A DNA stretch of 64,000 bases, taken from Ulva prolifera (lineage: Eukaryota; Chlorophyta; Ulvophyceae; Ulvales; Ulvaceae). The stretch covers positions 2,530,800-2,594,799 of the forward strand of contig CM041198.1 in the NCBI GenBank assembly GCA_023078555.1, written 5' to 3'. The position numbers were made by a program, and so were the translations under genes. A model generated the notes under the pieces. The model made no database searches, had not been told where the DNA came from, and worked only from the letters and a program-made list of their open reading frames with translations. This document shows, one piece after another, positions 1 to 12,500 of the stretch (the first letter of the stretch is position 1; each line of letters begins with the position of its first letter).

Positions 1-401
1 AACGAATGGCGGACCGGTACCCCTTGCGGCGATTGATGAAGAGCAACTGTCGTGGTCACAGCCAGCTCGAGACTGGCATGAAGATAATCAAGGCGTACGC
101 CATTGTCCATGGACAACATCAGTTTGGAGGCCAAGCTTCACATGCATGTAGCTATGTCACATAGGCCTCCAGGCGTGGATAGTTTAGGTACGGACAGGTT
201 TCGGAATTGCATGATGGTCCAATGGGCACGATGCGTACGCTCACCTGCCTGTTATGGTGACTGGTGCTGCTGCACGTCATGTGGGGTGATGCTGCTGCAC
301 ATATGCTGCTGCACATAAGGCAAAAGCAGATGGTGTATGCGGAGGTCGGCGTCAGGCTGGCACTCTTGATGGCACTCATGCTATGCAAGTGGGCGGCAAA
401 C
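1..401. other. left edge; 3' part of a fibrillin-like gene, unresolved
   Basis: This stretch lies downstream of the fibrillin-like exon, read on the minus strand. I find no clear exon that continues the domain. A weak candidate is minus 46 to 1, which follows a CAG acceptor and reads about 15 residues rich in Arg and Lys, but it does not resemble the usual fibrillin C-terminus. The rest holds only short frames, with repeated GCTGCTGCACAT words near 267-317. Confidence 0.3.
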
Positions 402-697
402 CTGATGCACTCAACCAGCCCTCTCCTAGCGGACCCAGACTGTACTTGACATGGCTGTATATGTTCTGCCCCTCGAGTCGGTACAATATCGGGCTGAATC
501 GAGCTCCGAAGGGTTTAGTTGAGTTGACGATGTGGGGCACTTGGAAAACTTCCCATTCGCCCTGGCCAAGGGACATGATGCGACCCGGGCCAGTGGACTC
601 AGCTGATTGGCACATCAGGTCGATATCTGCTACAAGTTGACCGTTGAGATCATACGCAGGATTTTTGTCGCCCTGCTTGAGCTTTTCGAGAATCTGC
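402..697 (-). CDS. PAP/fibrillin-like plastid lipid protein, one internal exon (partial)
   Basis: A single exon of about 98 residues is bounded on the minus strand by a GTGCAG acceptor (698-703) and a GTTTGC donor just below 402. The translation contains GEWEVFQVPHI, then GARFSPI, then LGEGWLSASG. This order (Trp-Glu-Val-Phe/Tyr, Ala/Val-Pro-His, a beta strand, then Gly-Trp-Leu-Ser-Ala-Ser-Gly) is typical of some PAP/fibrillin proteins. Those coat plastoglobules or thylakoids and bind lipids in the plastid. I did not find the 5' exons with the transit peptide (expected above 700) or the 3' exons. Assignment rests on short motifs only; a different lipocalin-like or unrelated protein is possible. 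Confidence 0.5.
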
Positions 698-1555
698 ACG
701 GCGAGTGGTCACTTGTGATCTGTGTCTCCATCTGGCTGGTGGACACATGCACGCGAATGCAGCTCTGAGCGATGGCGGGGAACCCTACCCGCGCTTTGGC
801 TTCAGATCCAGCTGCTGAGGTCACCTGATCACTGTTGGCTCCGATCCGTTGCGGGAGTCTTCGGTGCGTACCCCGGTATGGGCGGGTACGGAGACAGAGG
901 TTGCGGCAGCGTGGCGCAAGCATCTGCGTCATAAGTCACTGAGAGCAGAGATATGCCTTATACTACGTGGCTGCTTGCTTCGCGTGCGCATTCGCTACGT
1001 CTACCTCAGCTGCTGTTGATGATGTGTACGTCCTGCCTGTGAAAACATGAAGCGGCCAGTCACTGCTACAGTACGCGCCGGGAGACAAAACCAACAGGCA
1101 GAAACTTCAGGTCATCAGATTGTCAACATGTGGAGCTGTTGTAGAGTAGCGTCGGAGGTGGTCGTGCTTCAGCATGCCGTCTCAAATTCGCGCTTTGTGG
1201 GCCCCGCGGACGGTACATGTTGACGTCGCGGGCACACGAGGAAGAGATCAAAATACATCATGGTGCACGTGCCCCCGCAGGCTCATCAGGAGCTGAGTCT
1301 TAGTGGACGCACTGCGAGTGTGCTGGGATACTGGCTAGGCCATCAGGAGCTTCTTTCACTCGCAAGCCTGCATGTTCGTTTCAAGGTGACCTTGTTCGTT
1401 GGCAGCAAGAAATCAAATGCTTTTCAAAATGATACCAGCATCATGGCTGTGTGCAAATGTGCTACCATAGAGACGACCGCTAGGTCACACACGATATGCC
1501 AGAGCTCTCAACGCCAGGCACAGCGCGCTCCCATCAGCCGCAGGTACCTGGGCAG
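698..1555. other. unassigned stretch between two partial gene models
   Basis: This stretch should contain the 5' exons of the minus-strand fibrillin-like gene and the 5' exon with the ATG of the plus-strand WD40/EF-hand gene. None of the frames here gave a convincing exon on either strand. Confidence 0.3.
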
Positions 1556-4500
1556 ACGTTGAACGTTGAGGTTATCAAGTATGTTCAAAGCGTATTCAAG
1601 AAGGCTGACCTGGATGGTGGTGGGGATCTCGATGAGCACGAGTTTGCCAAAGCTTTCGCTGGTAAACTCAACACGGACGAGGGCTCAGACGAAGAATGCA
1701 TGCGCAAGCTATTCTATCGGATGGATGCTAACGGTGACGGTGCAATAGGTGCTCACCTAGCGTCCTCCTGGCCGTCTACTCTTGATCTTGTCTTCATGTC
1801 GCGTGCACTTTGCAGATTGGGATGAGTTTTCGATGTACATGATGCTGGAAAACCAGGGATGTGCAGCTATGCGTGAAGCTTCGACTCTGAGAATCTTGGA
1901 TCAACCACTGCAGGGCCCGGCTGAGGATGGCCACAAGAAATTGACGCAGTGTTGCACCACCGTGCCTCCCTGCGGTGGCCGCAGCCAGCGATATGCAACT
2001 GGAGGGCGTGATGGGACCGTCAAGCTATGGAGCTGTAAGGCATGGCACCCATGCGGGCAAGGTGGCATGCACTGGCCTAGCTTGTCAGAGTGGGAACCGC
2101 TTTCGGGATGGCGATAGCATTGCCGCCAAGTGCACAAGTTCACTGACTGTACAGTCACGTCCACTTATGCAGGATCTCTGCCTCGATCGGACGATCAACG
2201 TCGCCAACAGCTGGGTGACCGCAGTCAAGTATATGCCAGCACTGAAGTGCTTGGCAGTCACCACCTTCTCCCGCAACCTGACAATGTTCGACATCACCAG
2301 CCCGTTCTGCACCATCTGTGGCTCCATTCCCAAGATGGAGTACACTCCCATGACAATGGACATCTGGTCGCAGCGAGGAGCTTCTCAGACTGAGATGGTC
2401 ATCATTGGAGATTCGGGTGGCCTTGTGCACCTCCACCGGATCGTGCCCAACACCAAGCAAAACGTGCTGCAGGTACAATCACACTTCATTGACTTCTCTG
2501 AAAGCACAGATGTTCTTAGTTTCGCAGATCGAGGCTGCAAAAGGGCCAACACAACTACATCTAATCACATTGTATCCTCAGCAACAGCGCTTGATGGGTA
2601 CGCTCTCGCAGGATGTTGCAGATATGGAGCGCTCCAAAGGCCGTCCAAAGGCAGTGGACAAGTATCGCGAAGAGACTGTGTGGTCTCAGATCGTGCATTC
2701 CAACTGGGTCAGTCACGTGCGGTACGTGCCAGAGCTGGAGTCAGCGCTTTCGTGCTCTCTGGACACGTACTTGTGGCTCATGGATGTCGAGCGGCGGTGC
2801 GGTCACATGGCACTCGATTTGTGTCATGCCTCTTGTTTTGCATGCTGTCCTTCACAGCGCATCGCCTGCACGGTAGAACCAACAGCGCTATAGGCCAGTA
2901 GCTGTGCTTTAATCTCGGCCTCCAAGGGCTCAGCCCCTCTTCTTCACGAGGTTACGCATGAACTCTACATGACAGGCTCACTCGCTGCTCCCGAACTGTT
3001 TGCTACAGCTCCTTGGAGCTCTGCCGCGGTAAGTCGATCCAGTCACAGCCCTTCGAGACGGCGCCAGATCAGGCACGGCGCTGCATCCGTGTACAGATGC
3101 TCACCATTAACAGTGGTCGCTGTGGGCACACAGCACTCTGCAGGGCTACACAGGTCACAGCGGCCCCGGCTGTGGCTCCAGGGTCCGGCTGTGCTGGCTG
3201 TAGGCACCCGGTGCTCTCCTGGGCCCTCCGCTTCCTCCCACCAAGGCGGCGCGTGCGATGCAGGACGCCATTCTTGCGGCTTGAGGGCCACACGAAGGGC
3301 GTGTACTCTTGCAACTGGAGCCCACTGCACCGCGTGTTTGTATCAGGCGGTGCAGACAAGACCGTCTGCCTTTTCAACCCGTTTTCGGGCAAGAAGCAGG
3401 CGGCGCTCGAGGGCCACTCAGCCACGATCTCAGATGTGCTGGTGAACGACGCAGACCATCAGATCATCTCCCTCAGCCTGGTACATTTCCTGTCAACACT
3501 CGGCTGATCTGCATGCTTAGATGTATGCTTTCGAGCTGACCGTGTCGTACGGCCAGCTGCGTAGCCCCAGGCCTCATGGTATCCCACCTGGATTTTGTGA
3601 CCTGGACACTGTCCAGCGCGACCCTGTCCATCTACCTGCAGCTAATCGTGCCGGAACATCAAGGGAGATTTGCTTTCACATGCTCCTGTATGTGACAGTT
3701 GATGCTGTGTTTGAGCTTATCGCAGCACAGTTACAGTAATGCTGACCTAATTACCGCACTAATAGTTGAATGGTATTGATATGTACTTTTGGTATTGATA
3801 TTGTAAGGACGTTGATTGTGCGTCTCTTTCATTCCGACAGTTGGGATTGGCGCATGCTAGTGTAGTGCCATAAGGTATTGCGCGTTAAGGGCAGCCTGCT
3901 AGATCGGCAAGGCTGCGAATGTGCGGTGCAGGACGGTACAGGAAACGTAACGGGTACAGGCCAAAACCACACAATAACGTGCTGTGCAGGACAAGGTCGT
4001 GAAGGTGTGGGACATCCGCAACTACCGCTGCCTGCAGACGATCGCGGACCGGACGGTGTACCACCCCGAGGACGCCCTCGGCGCCGTGCTCTTCGACGCC
4101 CGGCGCAGCCAGCTCGTCAGCGCGTGCCTCTCCCTTGCGCGCTGGCCGCTGCGGCAGATCGAGGGCTCCGGCGCCCGCGGCCACGCGGCGCCGGTGACGG
4201 CGGTGCTGTACAACCGCGTCTTTGCGGACGCAGTGTCGGGGGACCGTGCCGGGACGGTGTGCGTGTGGGACACTGAGACCGGCCGCCTGCGCTTCAGGTG
4301 CGGCCGCGACCGCTGACGAACGCGGTCAAAGTCATGATCGCAGGCATTGGCAGCTTCGGTGAGCTCTGGTGGGACACCGCATTGAGGAGCAGACCTACAC
4401 ACTGCAGTCGGTAGTGATGGGAACTGCTGTTCAGTGCAGTTGATGCTTGCACACGCAATCGGTTCCATTTGGAAGTCGTTGTGGTGGGCGAGACGGGCGC

Positions 4501-7500
4501 TCTTTTTGATTGTGCATCAGTGGATGCGACTGTTGGTCTAGCATGCTAGTGTGGACATAGGGCATCTTTTCATTTGCATGTTTGATTGGCAGGCAGATTA
4601 TCTGGCATCGCCGACACTTGTTTCGATCCCAGAGACTACATCAGGTTGCGGGAAACGCCACTGGATTTCTCATACCATGACGTTGAAGAGCCTGGTCTGC
4701 TGCAGCTGCTCCTCCAGACTGCAGCTGCGTGCCCCCCTTGCTGCGCATACTCATGCTCACCTGCACATGTATGCCCATGCAGATTCACCGACACGCACGG
4801 TGGCGAGGCCATCACCGCGCTCGCGTTTGACTACCACCACCGGCGCCTCTTCACTGGCTCGGAGGGCGGCTCCGTCAAGGCCTGGAACTTCTCCAGCGGC
4901 GCCTGCCTGAAGACCATGCTGTCTCCGTCCTCGCACGACGTCACGGGTACGAGTCCTGGGCCCCTCTCTCTTGTATTGCAATCGGCGTATCGGACCTGCA
5001 AGATGTTGCCACACCATGTCTCGGTGTCCTGTCCCGGCACGCGCCGTAGCGAGACTTTACATTCACTACGGTATGTGAATGTTCAGTTTCAGCTCGGATC
5101 CAGGATCTTGAGCCCAAGCAGGTCAAAGCGGTCCGTTGATGCCGAGTGTGGGCACAAGTCTGAGCACTGCCGTGTTCGCATGCCAGCCACAACCCCATTC
5201 GCCAGCCTGACGGATGCTGCTCTGACCGACTGCCGATGGTGCACCTGCATGTGTGTGTGTTCCATGTCAGCGCCTTCAGCCGTCGCTGGCATGCAGTGCG
5301 TACCAGTACTTCGATAGCTGGAACCAGACCACACAGATCCGGTCTGAACATCTTGTACCACATATGGCACCGTACACCCGACCAGGTTTTCCTGGTGTGA
5401 TGTCATGTTCGTACCTCAAGATCTTCTCTTCTAGAACCTCAACGTCATCTAGAACTAGCCGCACGGCGATATCGATGCAGGTGCACGCGTGCAGGTATCA
5501 CTTGCACGCACGGCTCCCTCACCCGCTACATCATCGCCGCGGGCTGGGACCGCAGGCTGACGTTCTTTGAGGACGTGCGCGAAAAGGAGGTGCCGCACGC
5601 ACGGCAGGTGCCCTCCGGCCCCCGCGACGCCCACGCCGCCGACATCCTCGCCATCGCGCTCATGCATGAGTCCTCAAACCTCGTGACCGCGGCCGACGAC
5701 GGCACCCTGCACGTGTGGAATGTGGAGAGCGGGTCGCTGCGGCAGACGCTCGAGGGCCCCGGCGCGCGGGCGCTGCCGGATCACCGGCGTGCGGTCGAGG
5801 CGCTGGTATTCATGCATGGCGCAGCGCTGAAGCACGTGTGTGTCGCGGTCGGCGGCGACCAGGTGGCGCGGTTCTGGGATATCAAGCACTGCGTGCTGCT
5901 ACATCAGCATTTTACAGGTGTGTCTGGCGTATGTGGCGTTGTGTGGCTAGTGAAATCGGAGGCAGGGCCCCTCGGTCCTGTGTGCAATTTATATCGCCAT
6001 GCGCACAAGCATTAGAGCCCAGGCCATTGTTTGGCAGAGCACCAGAGCAAACTACGCGGCATAGCAAACAAAAGCACTGAACTCGACATCCACCGTGTAC
6101 ACTCACAAGCTCGGAACAATACAAAACCTTCTCCAGGCACTTCACATAAGGTACATGGCGTGTCACCTGACAGCTATCCACAACACAGGGCACTATCTGG
6201 ACGAGTCCGTGGTGGCCGCTGCGATCACCCCGGACAACCGGCACCTCTTCACCGGCGACACCCAGGGCATCGGCCGCACCTGGGACCTCTCACAGGCTGC
6301 TGCCGCCTTTGCTGCCACGGGGCTCGCCTCCGTAGAGGGCCGCAGCCAGGGCGGGGGGCCGGCGGTGCGCGGCGTCGCGAGGTGGCGGGCGCACAGCAGT
6401 GGCGTGAGCAGCGCCGCCGCCCTCGATGGGCGGTGCGACTTGGTGCTGACGTCTGGCCAGGACTGCGCGGTCTCCCTGTGGAGCGTCGGAGGTGCCCAGG
6501 TTGGCACATTTGGGCAGGTGTGCTGCGACTGTGGATGTCACATATTCACCTTACACTATGTGCGGGAATGGTTGGGCAAAGCACGTTGGCGGCGGTCAGC
6601 GTGGTGGGTTAGCCATTCACTGTGCTCGGGGTCTGGTTTCATCTGGGGGCGACGATGGCAAAGTGAAATTCAGAGCTTGGAATGGTATGTGGTGCTGGAC
6701 CCAGCAAACAAGGATTGGCGAACTTCCTCAGGAATTCTACTGTCTGAACAGGACGAGGAGATCACACAGCTTGCAGATCTGCGTGCACATTCCATTTGCA
6801 CGTGTGGCTGCCATGAACCGCTATAGCCGACCGCAGAGTCCAGTCGCTCCAGATCGTCATGACTGGTGGGGTTCGAGATTCTGACAAGGGACATCCTGCT
6901 TGCTGGTCAACCCCAATGCGCATGAAGATTGCAGCTGCAAAACTTGTTAATGGCTCTGCTTGACCCAGCTCTAGTGTTCTGGATCGTCGTTGGCATTTGG
7001 ATCAGCATGTCGCTGACATGATCCTGCCCATGCATGGTATTCATTCGGTACACGTTTTAGGTTGCTGCTGCTACACGTTATACATTACTTAATGCTCCAC
7101 TTGATTGGGATGGACCTGGGTGTCTCAGAGTTTGCAATCAATATTGATCGATGCTTGCAACTCGACACCCTAGCACAGGCCTGGGGTAGGTGTCACGACA
7201 TTGCATCAGGGCTATGGTATCGGCGGCGTGGTTCCCATAAAGACTTGTGCAAGTGGCGTATCTGCTTATGCTCTTGCCATGACGCTCACGCTTCCCTTCA
7301 CCGCGGCAATAGAGGGGCTGAAATAGCCAGGACTTCGTGCGGCTGTGACATTCACTTTCAAAGGTCCAGGATTGCAGTCTAGAGCAGATAAAAAAGACCG
7401 GTGGCGAGACAGATCCTTTGTTTGGAGTACTCCACCTGCGATGCGGACCTCACAACAAACGAATTGTGTCCTCCACTAGCGTGTTAGCCATGTCCCCAAC

Positions 7501-8883
7501 ACAACATTCGCTGTGACGGCATTGCTGGGGAGATCCCCCTACTCCTACTTGCCTGCCGGGCCATCAGCAGTGGATTTGGTCGCACCATCGTTTGGATTGA
7601 CTGCTACTCTCAGCTATCCAGCACATCTTGGGCAATGAAGTGCAGCCTATGTGACCTTATGAACACAACTTAGTGGGGCTGACGCCTGCTTGCGAATGTT
7701 GGACCTGGCGTGGATGGCTCACCCAGTGAGGCTGTGGAACCTCGCTGAGTGAACCTCTCACTACTAGTAGAATCAATTCAAGGATATCCTTGGATCTACA
7801 GAGTCTCTGGGGGGACCCTGTTGTGCGTGGCACTCATGCACCAGGCAGTTCAGCATGCGCAGTAATTAGATAGCTATGATGTGTGTGCCATGCGGATTGC
7901 CGGAAACAAAATTTCCTATTCACAGAATGATCCCATGAGAGACAACACGAGACCGCCACGGCTTGTCTGCCGGGATCTGGGTGTGTGGCATATTTACTTA
8001 CACATCAATGCTGTTCCTCACAGCTTCGAGCCATGTGTTAGGGCGCCTGGTACAGCGCCGTTCCTTGGCGCAGATAGCCTGTGATCGCGCAGCTTTCTTG
8101 ACAATCACGTGGTTAATTTTTGTTTACATGCACTCCGGATCTATACCTTGCCCAGTCATGGCGCTTTTTGTGCAGGAGGGCTGGGTGATAGACGACCTGA
8201 GCACCTGGGCAAGTCAGGCAGCTGAGCCCCTCAACGCTGACGATGACCGCATGATCTCCGCCTCCGTCCCTCTCATTCCCCTGGGCCAGTCTGCAGCTGC
8301 GTCTAGGCCTGGTAGTGAACGTGCCTCCTGCGCCGGCGGTGATGTCACGTGCTCTGAAGTCACCGACCGCCCCTGCCGGCGGTCCATGCATATGCTGCCC
8401 TCGCGGCCAGCCACCCCCGCGGAAGCAAGCGTGAGGTCGTTTCTGAGGGACCCGGAGGCCCTGTTGCACATGGACGTCGGAGGCGAGGTGTCCAGCGATG
8501 ATGGCAGTGGTGACGACGGGGACATCCCGGAGGTGCTGCAGGTGCAGCAGGCGCAGCACACAGCGTGGTCTCGGCTGTCGGCAGCAGGCTCGCAGATCTG
8601 GGGAGGTGTGACGTCTTCGCAGGGAGCGATTGGATCGCGTCCGGCGACCTGCCGGGGGGTGCGGAATAGGATGGACGGACCGCTGATGTCCGCTCGGGCA
8701 GGAGGAGGCGGCTGGGGAGGGAGGGGTTCGGGGTTGAGGCCTCAGACTGCGCATGCTGCGCCCCGGGTGGCGCTGTCAGCTAGAGAGAAGTTGGAGCGGC
8801 GACAGGGCTACAAGGCACCGAAGCCAGAAATGGACGATGTGAACATCTTTCACAGGGCAGCACAAGCGAGGTTCAGGTTCTAG
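1556..8883 (+). CDS. WD40-repeat protein with N-terminal EF-hands, WDR49/WDR64 (CFAP337)-like ciliary protein
   Basis: Exons recognised: 1556-1748, 1816-2034, 2173-2472, 2612-2766, 3264-3480, 3990-4297, 4783-4946, 5495-5917, 6189-6517, a likely 6674-6790, and a last exon 8176-8883 ending in TAG. The first two encode an EF-hand pair: a loop starting DLDGGGDLDEHEF, then DANGDGAIDWDEF across the junction. WD40 blades follow, for example YATGGRDGTVKLW, VSGGADKTVCLF, VVKVWDI, GTVCVWDTETG, LFTGSEGGSVKAW and DDGTLHVWNVESG. EF-hands ahead of many WD repeats are the layout of WDR49/WDR64-type axonemal proteins, so a structural role in the cilium is inferred. Frame is kept across nearly all junctions. 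The step from 2034 (phase 1) to 2173 (phase 0) does not match, so a micro-exon may be missing. The start codon and exons between about 6.8 and 8.17 kb are unresolved. The last exon (236 codons) is acidic, then Gly/Arg-rich, and ends FHRAAQARFRF; its membership in this gene is inferred from strand and position. Confidence 0.75.
6800..8175 (+). other. unresolved part of the WD40 gene (introns, possibly missed exons)
   Basis: This stretch is poorer in GC than the flanking exons and has only short frames. It most likely consists of introns of the WD40/EF-hand gene. One or more small exons are needed to link the phase of the 6.7-kb exon to the final exon, but I could not place them. A short palindrome centred on GGATATCC lies near 7781-7790. 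Confidence 0.35.
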
Positions 8884-9554
8884 GTGATGGGGTCACCGGC
8901 GGCCAAGTTTTGTCGGCGATCATTTGTGCAGGTGCTGCATACGCAGACTGTTGTGTAGCTGGGATTTGATGCATGTGCGTAGTGTGCGTGTGAAGCTGTC
9001 CAAAAAAATTCAGGAAATGTCGTGTGTGTTTGTGGACCACAGGCTGCACTGCAACGTGCCAGCCAGGCGCTGCACCTTAACATGCCTTCTGTCATCAATG
9101 AATCAGGCGTCTGTCACAAAATATCAACCATACTCAACGTTCTCTGTTCTCTCAAGCAAGCTGCTACGTAATAACCCCTCCGCCATGATCTAGTCTTGCT
9201 ATTGACTGCTGCTTCACCATAGAACACACATCAGACTGTTGGGGTGACTGAATACATGAGCGTAGTGATACATGTACAACTCTGCCAGTCGACATACAGT
9301 CGAACACCTGCCCCTATTCCACGTGCATAACAAATTGTTATCAACGACATCGCAGTGTAGCACACGACCAGCGACGGCTGTAGCCAGCTAGAAGAAGGCT
9401 CAATGATGAATGCTTCACTGGAAAACTGCAGGCAGGATAGCAATGCTTCCAACCTACGCACCCGTGGGTGGCCCCACAGGCCTTGATGTGTGGAACAAAA
9501 AACCGTGTCAAGGAATTGGCTTGCTCCACACACAAAAAGAGCATCTGTGGGCTT
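8884..9554. other. tail-to-tail intergenic stretch
   Basis: This holds the 3' flanks of the WD40 gene (+) and ZW10 (-). No coding exon, repeat or RNA gene is recognised. Confidence 0.5.
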
Positions 9555-12500
9555 TCAATCACCGGCCCCTATCTCAGAGATGCACTGTCGCCTGAACGCA
9601 TTGTCCTGGAACACAGCCCGCAGCAACCCCTGCACCTCCGCGGCTGAGAAGCCAGCACTGCGGAGCTTCCCGGCTTGCCAGCCCTCCAGGATGTCCACCG
9701 TACGCATGCGCAGCATCTCGCAGAGGGCCTGCAGCTTGCGCGCCTGCGGGCACTGCTCCATGACCGCCCTGGAGCCCTCCGCTTCAGCCGCGGCTCCTGT
9801 AATGCTGACGGCCTTGGCCCGCGGCTTGCACGCGTGGCTGAGGTGCGAGCTGATGCATGTGGAGACATCAATCCACAGCTGGTCGAAGATGTCTGGCAGC
9901 TCATCGCAGTCTGTCTGCGAGATGTCGGCGATCGCGAGGATCGCCTCGATTGCGACGCCCGCCGCACCGTCCAGGAGCTGCGCTGCAAACTCGACGCGGA
10001 CGCGCGGGCTGCAGCACAGCGTGAGCGTTTCCGACGCCTGCTGCATGACGGACACCGCCCGCGCGACCTGCTTCCGCACGGCCGCACCGTTGCGGCCGTC
10101 CAGCGCGTGGAGTGGCGGAAGCGCGCGCAGCGGCGCGGCCGTGGCCACACGCTGCGCGCGCAGCGCGCCCGCCTCGACTGCCGTGGCCGCGGCGGCGGCC
10201 GCCGCCGCCGCGGCGTGTGCGCCGGCCAGCACCTGCACCCGGGCGGGGCCACAGAGCGGGCTGGTGGCCGGCACGGCCGCAAGCCTGGCGGCCAGGTGCG
10301 CGGCGGAGTTTCTGTGCAGCAGCGCGCGGCGCAGTGGCTGATGCGGCGAAGTCGTGCGCAGCACAAGCGCCGCGAAGACCGCGACCGCATCCTGCATCGT
10401 CCGGCACAGCGCGACCACATGCATGTCGCTCGCTGAGTCGCCCACAGCCGCAACCGCCTCCTCCACAATCCCCACGACCGCCTCCGCTGCAACCCACACC
10501 AGGTATGGCCCCTCCGCGAGCTCCCCCGACCTGCCGCCGTCTGGCCGCCCTGCAGGCCCCGCAGCGGCGACGTGCTCGGCAGAATGCTCACGCCATGAGC
10601 CCGCGCCGCTGCATGCATTGCGTATGCGCATGACGGTGTCGCCCTGGATGTGCTGCAGCACGAGTCCCTCTTGGGTCGCCATGGCCTTGGACAGCGCCCC
10701 CCAAGCCACCCCAGCCGCTAGCAGTGCCCCTTCACTCTGCAGCTCCCGCTCTGTATGCCTCGCAGCCTGCGGCCGCACCAATCTCAGCTTGAGGTCTGAA
10801 AGAGGCTTGAGAATGGGTGGCCTGCCTGATGCTGTTGGTTGCACGGTTGCGGACTAGGTGCTCATGTGTGTAGCTGTAGCTCGAGGCACTCGTGGGGAAC
10901 ATCCAGGGAGATGAGAGGACAGGGCTGCAGAGCCACTGCAGGCAACATGTGATCGGACTTTGCCATGAAGGAGATGGGGAGCGCTGTAGCAAGCTCCTTC
11001 ACAGCAGATCCAGAACTCCGGATCGGTGAATCTGGATATGTCGCAACCCAACGAGTGCAAATCACACCGCGCGTGCAGACCAAGCCCCGCACAGGATCAT
11101 CGTAAAACATAGCGGAAGAGGCCCACCTCGATCGTTCGTTGAAGTGCATCAGCCTGGTCTGTGATCGCGCCTGCAGCCTGGGCCGCATGCTGCGCGCACT
11201 GAGGCCAGAAGACCTCCATGAACGTGCCCAAGATGTCGCTGCTCTCGCAGAACACATGCACGCGGAGGAACCGCACGAGCTCGACCAGGCTGCCAAACGC
11301 ACTGGCAGCATTCGCGGCCCCTGTCGCCACTGCATCAGCTGGCACCTCCCCTTCGGCCACTTGACTTGCCCCCCCACCCTGTGCAGCAGCCCCTTCAACA
11401 CCCTCGCCCTGAGCATCGCTTGTGGAACCACCGTGCTCCTGAGTGCTTTCGAGCGCCTCGTGGGTGGCATCGTCTGCGGGCGCCGCCGTGGCTGCAGCCA
11501 CTGCAGACAGCAGCGCGTACTGCGTGTAGTTTGCTTCGTCATCATGTATGGAGGCGGCCAGGTCAAGAGCGTATGTGCATCCCATAAGTGGCACCACTGC
11601 ACGCCAGAGGAGTTGACAAGGCGGCTGAGAGTTCTGTTAACCGTTCTGGAATGTTTTTGATAAATTGAGTCCTGGCTGCAGAAGCCGGTGACAAGAGTTG
11701 CCACCTGCTTCCCTTCCTCTGTCAGCAAAATGCAGATGCACGAGACTGGAAGAAATTGAAGTATGTATTCCTCATTTTGTGGGATTACGAGGCATGCAGG
11801 AGGTGCAGGACAGGAGTGACGTCTCACATGATCACCTGTGGCGGTTGTTGCACTACCTCACCACTCCTGAAAGCAGAAAGATGTCGATCTGGTTGAGGCA
11901 GGTGGCCAAGCATATGATGAGCACCTACATCGAAGCATGGGACATCTGGTCTGCGGAACGAGCCGTGCACGCAGCAGGCATACATTCTCTCAGTCGGATA
12001 CCGGCTGTGCTATGCAAAGCCGTGCCATAAAAGAGCGCTGTGCTTGTGCCTTGACAGAACAGAAGGTAACTACGCCTGCAGGTGGAGGGCGTCCTCCAGC
12101 ACGCCGGGAGTGACGACCAAGCTTACGCGACGTACCCAGAAACTGCAACAACGCTGTGGAGAGCTCTTGGCATAGAGCGTCTACGCAGCGGCAAGCTTGC
12201 GCTGCTGCCCAGAGGTCCGTCTGTTGCAGTGCAGTGGACACTGTGAGCAGAGGCTGCGCCCAGTCTGTCTGCTCGCTGGTCTGCAGGAAGACGTAGTATG
12301 TCCACATGGCGGTTGTGAGCTGCTGGTGGAACGTCATCTCGAGAGTGGAGACGTGCTGCTGGATCTCCTCCCTGGCATGCGTGAGGCTGCTGCCTCCTGC
12401 ATAAAGTGAACCATATGATCTGTGAAGCTGCTTTTCAAGTGGGGCGGGGGGGGGGGGGGGGGGGGGGGTTTGCGGAGGTGAGGCCGAGTGAATCACAACT

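Noticed and set aside
6860-6890. Sequence resembling a tRNA T-arm (GGTTCGAGATTC)
   Set aside because: The flanking bases cannot form the 5-bp T stem and no cloverleaf fits.
9490-10436. Long plus-strand frames over the last ZW10 exon
   Set aside because: They are Arg/Ala-rich shadows of a GC-rich coding exon. The minus frame has ZW10 family motifs.
12074-12136. GC donor for ZW10 exon 3 at about 12075
   Set aside because: A GTACGT donor just upstream (after 12136) gives the same phase and is canonical.
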